64,000 nt of DNA from Sarcocystis neurona (taxonomy: Eukaryota; Apicomplexa; Conoidasida; Eucoccidiorida; Sarcocystidae), in the NCBI GenBank assembly GCA_000727475.1, contig KL647308.1, forward strand, positions 1,953,091 through 2,017,090, read 5' to 3'. Below are positions 1-10,495 of this stretch, one piece after another. The translations under genes and the position numbers were made by a program. How positions within the stretch are numbered: the stretch's first letter is position 1; each line of letters starts with the position of its first letter. The notes beneath the pieces are model-generated. The model had not been told where the DNA came from, did not search any database, and was given only the letters and a program-made list of their open reading frames with translations.

Positions 1-927
1 TCCTGCTGTTGCTGCTGCTGCTGCGTCCTGCCGGGTTTTAGGCAGCGCACTTCTGAGAGCAGAGTGGAAAGCAGCAAATTGGGCGTCATTGCGCAGATGA
101 GGAATATCGGCGGAATTTTCAAAATCCCCCTCTTCGTCTTCTGCTTCCTTCTTCTTCGTCGTGTTCGTCAACTGCTGCTGTTCCTCCTCGCCCCGCGTCA
201 CTTCACAATGTGGGATCTCCCCGAGCTGCTGTTGCTGCTGCTGTGTCCTGCGGCTTTGTTGTTGCTGCTGCTGCTGCTGAGGCAGGTGCTGTTGCCCGAC
301 AAGAGTCTTGGCGGTGACGCTGCTGTTTGCGTCTGCTTCCTCCAGAAGCCTCTGCAGCGTCAGATACTCCTCTTCGCTTCCTAGCTGCTGCAGAGCTGCG
401 GCGTGGCCGGCGAACCCCGCCTTCCCACCTACCGCCGCTGCTTCGCTCTCCGCAGAAACAACTTGCTGTTGCTGTGCTGCTGGCGCTGCTGCAGCAGCAG
501 CCTCTTGTTCAGAGAACTCACTTAACGTGCTGCCGGGGAGGTCCGCCCTGTTGTCCGCCTCGGGAACGCTGCGACGGCCGCTGCTGTTGCTGCAGTCGCT
601 GCTGCTGTTGCTGCAGCGGTCGCTGTACATAGGAAGTAGGGTGTACATACACTGCTCAGCAAGAAGCAGCGCTAGGAGGCTGCTGCGTAGCCTCTGCGTG
701 CGAAGCCATAGCCCGCCTAAACTATTTAAAGTATCGAAATAAAGACCATGAGGCCGCAGCGGCAGGTGACGGAGCTGCTGCTGCTGCTGTGGGGAAAATG
801 ACGGCACCCAGGCTCCAGCTGCTGCTGCTTGCGCCCCCGCCTCTTCAACGAAAATTTCACCGCCTGCTCCACCGTCCACACCTGGTGCTCCTAGCTTCCT
901 TCCCGCCTCTGCTGTAGTTGCCGTTGC

Positions 928-981
<54 letters not shown>

Positions 982-1272
982 TGCTGTTGCTGCTGCTGCT
1001 CCTTCCACGAGCCGCCGCGGTGACAGAACTTCGGCAGCAATGCCCCCCACACAAGTCGTCGTTCTTTCTTGTCGGTGCTGTTCCTGCTGCTGCTCCACCT
1101 CCCCTTCACGCTGCTGCTGCTGCTGCAGGGGGGGGGAGTTGCAGCTCGGAGTGACCCCGTGCAGTAGCGCCAGTCTAAAAGTGCGACACGCAGCAAAGAG
1201 AGAAGAAGCAAGAAGAAACCTGCTGGCGAGTTCCTCCCGAGGAAGCCGACTCTGCTGCTGCTGCCGCTGCTG
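1..1272 (-). CDS. Q/A-rich protein, exon running off the left end of the window
   Basis: One minus-strand frame stays open for 424 codons from just after an in-frame TAG at 1273-1275 (a likely 3' splice acceptor) to base 1. Stretches of ordinary composition alternate with repeats. In order they are REELASRFLLASSLFAACR, a Q/E-rich stretch, an Ala-Thr run (about 910-1010), GLYFDTLNSLGGLWLRTQRL, an acidic/Gln part, GSEEEYLTLQRLLEEADANS, and an acidic-to-basic tail with NDAQFAAFHSALRSALPKTR near base 1. The mixed amphipathic segments are hard to explain as repeat shadow. It lies downstream, in reading direction, of a TPR-like exon and may belong to the same gene. The function is not recognised. 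The stop codon lies outside the window. Confidence 0.65.
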
Positions 1273-2308
1273 CTACACCAGGCCTTGGGGGAAGTCCGCA
1301 TGCAGGCATACAGCGCAGATAAATACGGACGGATTTCTCTACGAGGCAGACCACCTCCCCTGCGCGCTCTACTGTGCTTCTCGACGACAACCTGCTAACT
1401 TCTGCTGCCTGACACATACACATGCGTCTCCATCACCCAGCAGCACTTCGCTGTTGCGCTGCTGTTTGAGTCTATAAGCGCTGCACATCCCCAAGCACAC
1501 GGGGGGTCATATGCGCGTAACTTCCGTCTAGAAGGCACGAAGTTAGCGACGAAAGAAATCACCTCCTCTCTAAACCCAACAAACTGTCAACATTCGCGGC
1601 CCACTGCCTCAGGTCCTCCTGCTCTTAACGTTAATCTTCAGACGCATGCATAAACACACATATATGTATATGCACAAGGACCCGCTTCAGACGCATGCAC
1701 CCCCATATACATGTGTATATACATATATGTGCACCAGGACAGGCGTGAACACACAGACGAACACATATATATATATTTATATATGTGTATATATATATTT
1801 GTATATGTGTCTATTTGTCTCTGTGTGTGTGTCTGTGTGTTTATGTGTGTATGTGTACACATGCATATGCACCTGCTGCTCTCCAAGTGCTGCTGCTCGG
1901 AAGAGTAGTTGCAGGCGTAAACAACAAAACAAATATATTTCCCCAGGGACCCCACATACATCAATATTCAAGGACAAATATATACATAAAAGACCTATAA
2001 ATGTCTGTGTACTTGCCACACATACGTATTTATTCACATCAATTCCAAGGGGACGTATATAAATACAAAACACACACATATACACATGTACACACACACA
2101 AGGATCCATATATATATATTATGTATCTACATGCGTATATATGTGCATACGAATATAAGTGGAACGTATACAAATATACAAACACATTAGTATACATATA
2201 TACGTATATCTACACGCGTATACACGCGCACATCAGTATGAATGGGACGCACACAATTACACACATATATATATATCCACATATATATATGTATATATAT
2301 TGGCTGAC
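1273..2308. other. intron-like interval with CA/TA microsatellite
   Basis: From about 1640 to 2300 the sequence is ATATGT/ACACAT microsatellite. Between 1310 and 1415 on the minus strand a short segment (AAEVSRLSSRSTVERAGEVV) has an acceptor-like AG before it and GTAGAG after it, so it could be a small exon. Nothing else can be supported here. Confidence 0.4.
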
Positions 2309-2438
2309 TTGGTGCGTAGCGACTGTAGCAGATGATGTTCCGCAGTCTTCAAATTTCCACGGTCGGCCTCGACAACTCCTGCGGCAGCCGAAAAGCAGCA
2401 GCCACCCCACACCCGTGCTGCGTCTCCTGCTTCATCTC
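2309..2438 (-). CDS. candidate exon of the minus-strand multi-exon gene
   Basis: The segment follows CTCTTGTAG (acceptor, AG at 2440-2439) and ends at a GTCAGC donor. It encodes about 42 residues of mixed composition, including AAAGVVEADRGNLKTAEHHL and LQSLRTK. The spacing of small and hydrophobic residues resembles one helix pair of a TPR, but a single motif is weak proof. TA-rich microsatellite flanks it on both sides, as expected for an exon between two low-complexity introns. The exon edges are inferred from splice consensus only. Confidence 0.45.
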
Positions 2439-2657
2439 CTACAAGAGCTAATAAATGAACATACATATATGTGCGTATGGACACATGTAATATATGTAGA
2501 TATTCATAAAGACACAAAAGAGTGGAGAGGAAGATAGAGAAAGAGGAAGCTTTTATCTGCTGCAGCAGAGAGGGTCGACTCGCAGGTCGACTACCTCGTT
2601 CTGTGCTGCGCTTCACAGCTACAACGTCGGCTCTGCTCGTGCTGTTGCCAGTGACTA

Positions 2658-2862
2658 CTGCTGCTGCTGCTCTGTTGCTGCTGTGGCTGCTGCTGCTGTT
2701 GCTGCGTTCCTGCTGCTACTGCTGGTGCGGCTGTGTGGCCGCTGCTGTCGTTGCTGCTGCTGCTGCTGTGTTGCCGCCGTCACTGCTGCAGCACCCGCTT
2801 GGGATGGTGGCCGAACGTCCTGCTGCTGCTCTTGCTGCGGCGACTTTTCATAAGCAGCACGT
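2658..2862 (-). CDS. candidate Q/A-rich exon
   Basis: A minus-strand frame opens after a GGGGAG acceptor-like site and runs through RRAAYEKSPQQEQQQDVRPP and then mixed Gln, Ala and Ser to a TAG at 2657-2655. Most of it is CAG-derived low complexity, so the support is the first 25 residues and its position among other minus-strand exons. No donor was chosen. The real 3' edge may lie before the stop. Confidence 0.3.
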
Positions 2863-3021
2863 CTCCCCACATATATACAAACATATTCAGCGCACACACA
2901 TACACATATATATAGTGTACGCATATATATATGTATGGATAGATAGGTGGACATAGATAGAGATAGGTGGATGGACAGATCGGTATCTGTAGGTGCTGCG
3001 CTTCGTCTGCGGCATGTTTAC

Positions 3022-3109
3022 AGCGTTGCAGGGTACACAAACGCATGCGAAGAAGAGAAAACCACAAAACAGTCAACTTCTTCACTTCTCCCCTACACGG
3101 AAGAAAACC
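3022..3109 (-). CDS. candidate short exon
   Basis: It is bounded by GGCTCTACAG on the 5' side (AG at 3111-3110) and a GTAAAC donor. It encodes about 29 residues, GFLPCRGEVKKLTVLWFSLL followed by RMRLCTLQR. The composition is non-repetitive. There is no recognisable domain. Orientation and neighbourhood match the adjacent minus-strand exons. Confidence 0.4.
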
Positions 3110-3183
3110 CTGTAGAGCCAAATATATACATACATACGTATAACAGATATATATGTATCTGCTGATGCAGGTCCCACTCATAC

Positions 3184-3315
3184 GAAGAAGACCTGCGTAT
3201 ATCTTCGTTTCTAGCAGGAGACGCTTCTGTGTGTGTTCCACACGAAAAGAATTTTCAGTTGACGCGTGTCTGCGGAGACGGAGACGCGCGTCTCTCTCTA
3301 TCGAAGCAGAGACGC
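3184..3315 (-). CDS. candidate exon, charged helical segment
   Basis: A pyrimidine-rich CTG tract ending in CAG (AG at 3317-3316) precedes it, and GTATGAGT, a strong donor, follows. The encoded 43 residues are rich in Arg, Glu and Lys: SASIERDARLRLRRHASTEN, then SFRVEHTQKRLLLETKIYAG. This composition is unlike either repeat class in the window. It is probably an internal exon of the same minus-strand gene. The function is unknown. Confidence 0.5.
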
Positions 3316-3422
3316 CTGCAGCAGCAGCAGCACCATACATACATCTGTCCGTCTATCTGTCTCGATATACGTATATATACACATATCCATATATGTATGG
3401 AGAAGAAGACTTTTGTGTGTAC

Positions 3423-3607
3423 AAACTGATGAAAATACGGAGTCTGTGGACGAAGTTTATCCACGTCCAAGTTCGTGCAAACCGGGAGACACGAAGAGAA
3501 GATCTCCACGTCCGCATCTCTGCAGGGCGAGGGAGATGCTCGGAGAAGATACGCAGAGTGGAACTCTTCGACGTGGGGAGATGAAGACTTCATCTGGAGA
3601 CATTCAC
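3423..3607 (-). CDS. candidate exon, non-repetitive
   Basis: The exon follows CCAAAGCAGCAG (AG at 3609-3608) and ends at a GTACAC donor-like site. It encodes about 61 residues with no homopolymer, including SSSPHVEEFHSAYLLRASPS, DADVEIFSSCLPVCTNLDVD and KLRPQTPYFHQF. This is among the most ordinary-looking peptides in the left third of the window and supports real coding on the minus strand. No family is recognised. Confidence 0.5.
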
Positions 3608-3786
3608 CTGCTGCTTTGGCACACAATGCCAGAGAACTTGTCTACGTATACGTTTGATGAAGCACACATGAAAAGACACGCATACATATACGTGTATCTT
3701 CTTCTACGTATATGCATATGCGTGTGAACAGGCAGGGCTCGGTAGGTATGTGTAGATAATATAAATGGACAGGCGCATGCACACAC

Positions 3787-4083
3787 GGCGCAGAGAAAGG
3801 AAGAAAGGGCCGTTATTGTCAAAGAGGCAAATACCCAAATATGAGAGACAGACGGCTGCGTCGAGGGCAGCAGCAGATGCGCGCTGCCGGTGTTGCAGTT
3901 CCGCAGTCTTCGTCTTTTCCTTCGTCGCGTCATCTGCTGCCGCTGCTGCTCTTCCGCCTCCTTCTGCTTCTTTGGCTGCTGCTGCTGCCGCGTGCTGCTG
4001 CTGCTGCAGGACCTGCAGCGCCTTTCGATAGGACGCCGCTGCTTCACGCAGGTCTCCCTGCTGGTGCAGCAGGAGTCCCATAT
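3787..4083 (-). CDS. TPR-like exon
   Basis: A strong acceptor (T/C-rich tract ending CTGCTGCTGCAG) precedes it, and GTGTGT follows at 3786. The exon encodes MGLLLHQQGDLREAAASYRK plus ALQVLQ, which matches the TPR pattern (small residues, G-D-x-x-x-A, hydrophobic heptads). An Ala/Lys/Glu insert follows, then a helix AAVCLSYLGICLF that could begin the next repeat. Low-complexity insertion between TPR helices is common in coccidian proteins. TPR proteins are scaffolds, so no specific role follows. This is the only exon in the left block with a recognisable fold signature. Confidence 0.55.
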
Positions 4084-4216
4084 CTGCAGCAGCAGCAGTA
4101 AAGCAGCAGCAGCAAAGCAGTGGCAGGGCAGCAGCCGCCCCCAGCAGAGAAGCAGCAGCAGAGCGGCAGCGACAGAGCAGCAGCAGCGTCGGGTGCCCCG
4201 AGGTATGCAGAGACAC

Positions 4217-4333
4217 TCTCTCCCCGACGTCGGGAGGCCCCGCTCGGCAGATCATCATTTTCAATGCAGCAAAGAAGAAATTTCTTCAAAAAAATACTGC
4301 GAAGGGGAGAGAGAGGGGGACACAGCTTCAATT
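4217..4333 (-). CDS. candidate exon upstream of the TPR exon
   Basis: It is preceded by GCGTTGTCTTCTGCAG, a near-ideal acceptor (AG at 4335-4334). It encodes LKLCPPLSPLRSIFLKKFLL, then CCIENDDLPSGASRRRGE, all non-repetitive. The 3' edge is uncertain because two GT dinucleotides lie near 4213-4216. The same frame stays open with Ala/Leu/Cys-rich sequence down to about 4090. No function is recognised. Confidence 0.45.
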
Positions 4334-4689
4334 CTGCAGAAGACAACGCATGCATCAATCCGGCCAGTTCTCAGAGCGAGAAGGACAGCGTGGCAGAGAT
4401 AGGGCCACGGAGAAGAAACCAAAATAAGTAGGATATACTCCCCCGTCTACCAAGACATGTATATATAGAAAGATGCACGTCTACAGAGGAGGCGTACACT
4501 CACGTATATACATATGTTGTATATATACGTAGAGGAAGAGATATACGTACACAAACACGGAGACATATATACAGAGAAAGTCGCCTTTACACAGATGTAT
4601 GTACTTGCGCGGATCTTCAGAAGGATGGATATCATATGCAGAGAAAAACGTACATAGAAGTGTCTATATACACAAATATATACACAGAC

Positions 4690-5200
4690 GTATATACGTG
4701 TGTCTACACGCATAGGTAGACGCACACAGAGGGGTGTCTGTCGACTGCAGCAATCGCAGCAAAAACGGGTGTCTGCACCTCCCCCGCAGAGTTGCGGACT
4801 TTTCTTCGGTCTCGCACGTGGCGCTGGGCCTGTGGACGGATCTGCGTCGCTGCTGCTGCTGCAGGGAAAAAGGGCAGTGGAAGACTGCAGCTGCGCGCAT
4901 GCAGATCGACGCGTGTTGTCTAGGCAGCAGCAGACAGCTGCACCCACCCCCGCATGCATGCAGACGTTCTTTTTGCTGCTGCTGTTTCTTCAGATGCACG
5001 CAGCCCGGCACAGACGCGGACCACCGCAGATGGCACCCCACACGCGGAGAGACGCCGCCGCGGCAGCAAGGCCTGCGACGAACAGCAAAAGAAGTGCTGC
5101 CCCTCTCTTCCCCCCCATTTTTCCGCCATCCCGGCTTCTTCGAGTCGACCACCCCCGAGCACTCCTGCCACGCAGGTGTGACCGCCGCTGCATGCGTTAT
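4690..5200 (-). CDS. poorly resolved coding candidate(s)
   Basis: This patch lacks microsatellite and is open in two minus-strand frames. One reads KKQQQQKERLHACGGGCSCL and then ATCETEEKSATLRGRCRH. Another reads GGKMGGKRGAALLLLFVAGL, which looks like a hydrophobic anchor. I could not choose splice sites. It may contain one or two exons of the minus-strand gene. Confidence 0.28.
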
Positions 5201-5309
5201 CGCGTGGCGACTCCGGAGGAGAAGCCACGACGCAGAAGAGACGGAGAGACGCGTCGCCGCAGATATTCGTCCTCGCTACTCGCAGTCCGTTCGACTAGCG
5301 CACTGGCAT

Positions 5310-6330
5310 CTCTCTCTATATATGCATTTACGTATATATGTGGGTATATTCGGGTATGTACCTGCCAATCGAGGTCTTGCATGTATTGTACAAAGGGAGA
5401 GTAGTGGTCGTATATATCTGTAAATATCTCTGTTAATGCATACCAACACAAAAATGTATATATGTGGCCCCTTTGGTATGTACATGTATTGATGCAGCTG
5501 CTTCTACATACATTTACGTATATGTGTTTGTATATAGAGAGAAACAGACGTTCCTATATATTTATATGTCTCTGTGCATGCACATGCATACATATATATG
5601 TATATCCTGGTCCGCGTATACACACATATAGATATACTTGCTTGTTCATAGATCCATATATATTGGATAGATTTGTATATACATATATATATTTCTGTAT
5701 ATGCATATATGTGTATAGGGTCTTACGTATATACATGTACACATACAGTCTCTTCTACATAGACTTATATATATACATATATTCATATATAGAGAGTGAA
5801 AGAGAGATATTGTATATATTCTATATATACAGAGACGTCCATGTATAATTGTATTTATATTTATACACGTGTACACCTCCATGCATATATATATGTATAT
5901 TATCGTGCGTATACACACGTATAGGTACACCTGCTTGTACATATATATATATGGAGATATTTTATATGGTGTATACATATATATATATATATACGTAGGA
6001 TCATATATATTTGTACATGCATATATATATATATATATGTACATCCATATATATATATACACTCGTCCGTATATAGATATATAGATACAGCTGCTTGTAC
6101 AGTGAATTTCCAGATATATATAAGAACGAGTATGTACAGGCAGGGCGATATGTATATATATGAAAGTGAAGGCGCACAGACATACCTCCACAAATAGAAA
6201 GATGCAGCAGTTTCTACACCTACACACACATATATATATCCACACATACAGACGTACAGACGTACACATACAGACGTACACATACAGACGTATACATACA
6301 GACGTATACAGACACACATATATATAAATA
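5310..6330. repeat. TA/TATG microsatellite block
   Basis: About 1 kb is dominated by TATATA, ATATGT and CATACAGACG words. Tandem ACAGACGTACACAT repeats lie at about 6246-6310. Long open frames here translate as Tyr-Ile-Cys repeats and are not credible genes. Confidence 0.85.
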
Positions 6331-6397
6331 TAGATTGAAGGAGATATTTTCGCATGGGCAGATGCAGAGGGGATCGAGGGGAGAAGGAGGGGCGCAC

Positions 6398-6605
6398 CTG
6401 CGTAGGTCGTGGCGAGGGAGGGCCAGACGCGCATGCAGGCAGCTTCTTTTTGTGCGGTTCTTCTCTGCTGATTTTTTGCTGCTGACGACGCTGGCGAGGG
6501 AGGCGACGAAGAAAACGAAACGGCGTGTTCGAGGAGAACTGCCGTCTCCTTCAATTGCTGCAGTGCCCGCCGATACTCCTGCGGACGCTCTATAGCAAAC
6601 CTGTC
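6398..6605 (-). CDS. candidate exon, helical non-repetitive segment
   Basis: A 208-bp island of balanced composition sits between two long microsatellites. It follows GTACGAG (AG at 6607-6606) and ends CAG|GTGCGC, a good donor. It encodes [20 protein letters not shown] then [18 protein letters not shown] and ends near WPSLATTYA. The first half is a strongly amphipathic helix pair compatible with a TPR or similar alpha-solenoid, which fits the exon at 3787-4083. Microsatellite introns of about 1 kb and 1.8 kb flank it. Confidence 0.55.
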
Positions 6606-6609
6606 CTCG

Positions 6610-8370
6610 TACACACACATATACATACATATACGTGTATTGATAGAGGAGAAATACATATATATATGTATTAGACAGACAGAAAAAGAAAGGGGGAAAA
6701 CACATATATATGTAGAGGTGGGTGGATATAGATAGATAGATATAGAAAGGGGTATAGAGGTACATATAGATATAGCGAGGTATAGATAGATATACAAGAA
6801 AATAAACAGAAGGATAAATGTACACATATTTACACACATATACACAACACACGCCAACATATATATAGAGATTAGTATAGCGAGGCAGATATATAGGACG
6901 ATACACCTATAGATCGATAGATACAGGAACACAGATATAGATACATAGATATAGATAGATACAGACATATAGATATAGACATATAGACACAGATAGATAT
7001 AGACATATAGATATAGACACATAGATATAGGTAGATATAGACACATAGATATAGGTAGATATAGACACATAGATATAGGTAGATATACATATAGATAGGT
7101 ACAGACATATAGATATAGACATATATATATACGTATAGATATAGAGAGACATAGACAGATAGATACAGATATATAGATAGAGACATATACATATAGATAG
7201 ATATACACATATAGATACATAGACAAATATAGACATATATATATAGATAGATATAGATATATAGACATATATATATAGATATAGATAGATATATACAGAG
7301 AGATATAGACAGATATAGATATAGATGGATATACATAGATAGATATAGATAGATATTGACATATAGATAGATAAAGATATATAGATATAGATATATATAG
7401 ATATATATATACATATATATATAGATATAGATATAGATAGATATAGATATATATATAGATATATATAGATAGATATATATAGATATATATATATAGATAG
7501 ATATATATATAGATATATATATAGATATAGATAGATAGATATAGATATATATATATAGATATAGATATATATAGATATAGATATATATATAGATATAGAT
7601 ATATATAGATAGATATAGATATAGATGGATATACATAGATAAATATAGATAAATATAGATATATGGATACAGACATATATAGACATATAAATATAGATAT
7701 AGATAAAAATAGATATGTAGAAAGATAGAGAGATAGACAGATAGATGTACACACACACATATATATATATAGACAATATAGACACCAACACACGTATACA
7801 TATATGCAGATCGATAGATATTTTGATAGATAGAGATACAGATCGTTAAATACATAGATATAGATAGATATAGATATATAGACAGATAGATACAGGTGCA
7901 GGTATATATATATATATGCAGAACACACGTATCAATACATATGTATATAGAGAGATACATATATACATATATATATATATATATGTAGATAGTACAAAAT
8001 ATATAGACATAGACACATAGTTATATATGTGTATGGACGTAGACAAATATAGAGATATATAGGTAGGTAGATAAACATGCAGATATATGTAGGTGGATAT
8101 ACACAGATAAATATATAGATAAATAGGTATAGAGACGCACACATATATTCGTGTACAATACACGTGCCAATATATAGAGAGAGATAGATAGACATACATA
8201 CACCTACACATATATATAGAGATGGGTAGATAGATGTACACACATTTATATACTGTACATACATTAATATAGACATGTTTATATATACACACATATATAT
8301 AGAGACGAATGAATAGATATAGACATAGAGATGGGTATATATAGAGATAGACACATAGACATGTCCATGT
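6610..8370. repeat. TATAGA/GATA microsatellite, about 1.75 kb
   Basis: Almost unbroken ATATAGATAGATATAG-type repeat runs from about 6650 to 8370, purest at 6900-7720. Every frame on the minus strand stays open for hundreds of codons as Tyr-Ile-Ser-Leu, which is repeat artefact. Flanking candidate exons make an intron the simplest interpretation. Confidence 0.9.
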
Positions 8371-8724
8371 AGACACGTGTCTACAATCCACGCATCGGAA
8401 GAGAAGTCGAGGAAAGTTGACAAATATCAAGAAAGACACATAAACACATGTCCATATAATATACATGTATACCCAATATATGTGCAGCAATACCCCTACA
8501 CATATACATATATACAGATGCACATATATATTTATATGTGGATATCCACGCAGAGATAATTGGCGTCTCTCTGTCTGTGTGTGTCTTCGCCTCGGTTTCT
8601 TTTTCTGTAAAAAGAGGTCTTCCTTTCCATCGTCTTCTCATGCGCATGCAGGTGAAAATTTTCGCAGAGCTGCTGTTCTTCATCACGACACCACCCACAC
8701 ATCTGCTCTCTTCTCTTCCTGCTC
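8371..8724. other. non-repetitive patch, possible minus-strand exon
   Basis: About 350 bp has normal composition between two microsatellites. Minus-strand frames give short mixed peptides such as SRKRREQMCGWCRDEEQQLC. No convincing pair of splice sites was found, so no gene is called. Confidence 0.3.
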
Positions 8725-9300
8725 ACGCGCACATATACATATATACACGTATATATACATATACATATATATACATATATATACATATATATACAGATAC
8801 ACATAAATACAGATACATATATACATATATATACAGATACACATATATACATATACATATATACATATACACATATATGTGCAGATACATATACACATAC
8901 GCATATATAAAAAGATATATATACATTCTTATCTATCTATCTATCTCTCCATATATATACATATATACATATAAACACACGATGGGGGCGCTATACATAT
9001 ATATATATACAGATAGATACTACATTTTTATCTATCTGTCTATCAATCAATCTACGTATATACATACATACATATATATATGTATATACATACACATACA
9101 CATGTACACATATACCCATGTACACATATACCCATGTACACATATACCCATGTACACATATACCCATGTACACATACACACATGTACACATACACACACA
9201 TATACACACATATACACATATACACATATATACACATATACACATATACACATATATACATATATATATGTGTACGGAGACGGAGATAGAGATATATATG
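8725..9300. repeat. TATACA microsatellite with a 16-bp tandem repeat
   Basis: TATACATA repeats fill the interval. Near 9115-9178 the 16-bp unit CCCATGTACACATATA is repeated four times almost perfectly. No gene is seen. Confidence 0.85.
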
Positions 9301-9303
9301 TAC

Positions 9304-9546
9304 CGACCAACACAGAGTGGAAGAGCGTATTTTTAAATATTTGTATATGTTGCAGGGGCACTTCCACGTCTGTGCTGCTCTCCCCCCGTCTTTCGTCCGA
9401 ATTCGTGGACTTCAAAAAGCGCGGCGGTTTGTGTCCGACTCCACACGACGCAAAATGGGGGACTTCCACATTTTCAGGCAGCGCCGCAGCTGCCCCTTTC
9501 ACCATCTCTCTGCATGCGTGGCCCGCCTTCTCTGCATGCAGGGCCC
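9304..9546 (-). CDS. candidate exon between microsatellites
   Basis: It follows CATGTTGTAG (AG at 9548-9547) and ends before GTACAT. It encodes about 80 residues of ordinary composition: ALHAEKAGHACREMVKGAAA, ALPENVEVPHFASCGVGH, then FLKSTNSDERRGESSTDVEV. The start has a helical, TPR-compatible character. It is probably a further upstream exon of the minus-strand gene, but continuity with the 6398-6605 exon is not proven, since the phases fit only with an alternative donor at 9307. Confidence 0.45.
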
Positions 9547-9639
9547 CTACAACATGTATGAAGGCGTGCATGCATAGACGTGAGCATATAGAGAGGAAAA
9601 ACGGGTTCGCACAGAGTAGTAGAGCCGGCCTGGATATAT

Positions 9640-10480
9640 GTCTCTTCATAAATACGTACACACACACACACAGACGGACTCACACATATATAGATGTACA
9701 GGTGCCCAGCATATTCACAGACACAAACATATATATATGCATGCGGTGCAAGAGTATATCGAGGTGTACAAATATACATCCCATACGAAGACCCACGCCT
9801 ACTCTACATATATATGTGTGGATGCCGTGTACATATACATACGTACATACAAAATATACGTATGTGTGTCTCCGCACATTTATTCACATATATTCTCTCT
9901 CTCTATATATATATACATATATATATACATATACATATACGTGTATATCTACGTACAGGTGTGGAGGATATCTCTCTCTAAATATATACATATATATATA
10001 CATATATATATACATGTATATATATATACATGTATATCTACGTACAGGTGTAGAGGATATCTCTCTGTTTCAGTGTACATATATATTCGTTTAACGAACT
10101 CAGACATATACGTGCGCATACTGTGTACATATGTATATATATCTACGTGTGGATGTAGACATTATATATACGTAGATATACGTATGGATGTATATATATT
10201 CGTTTGATGTATATATATTTGCCTGCACCTGTACTGTCGAATACACATATGTATCTACACAGCTGTACAAATCACACTTGAATATTCGTTTGACGTACAG
10301 AGGTATCTATGATCCTATATACTCTCTATATATATGTACGTGTATACCTACATACAGCTGTAGAAAGTATACATATATATATGTGTGTGTTCATTTGAGG
10401 CATACACGCACGTATATATATTAACATGTAGGTGTCGAAGTGATATATATATGTGCGTGCATAGATTTGTTTGATATATA
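9640..10480. repeat. TA-rich region with a decaying ~100-bp tandem repeat
   Basis: Two good copies of GTATATCTACGTACAGGTGT followed by GAGGATATCTCTCT occur at about 9940 and 10022. Diverged copies lie near 10135 and 10340. The word ATTCGTTTGA or close variants recurs near 10085, 10198, 10287, 10390 and 10467. The rest is TATATACA microsatellite. No gene is seen. Confidence 0.7.
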
Positions 10481-10495
10481 TAGGTAAGTGCGGGT

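Noticed and set aside
5646..7928. Minus-strand open frame of about 760 codons
   Set aside because: More than two thirds is Tyr-Ile-Ser translation of TATAGA microsatellite. Only the island at 6398-6605 is credible coding.
8538..10094. Plus-strand open frame of about 518 codons
   Set aside because: It reads through three microsatellites as Ile-Tyr-Thr-His repeats. The one normal segment is better explained on the minus strand.
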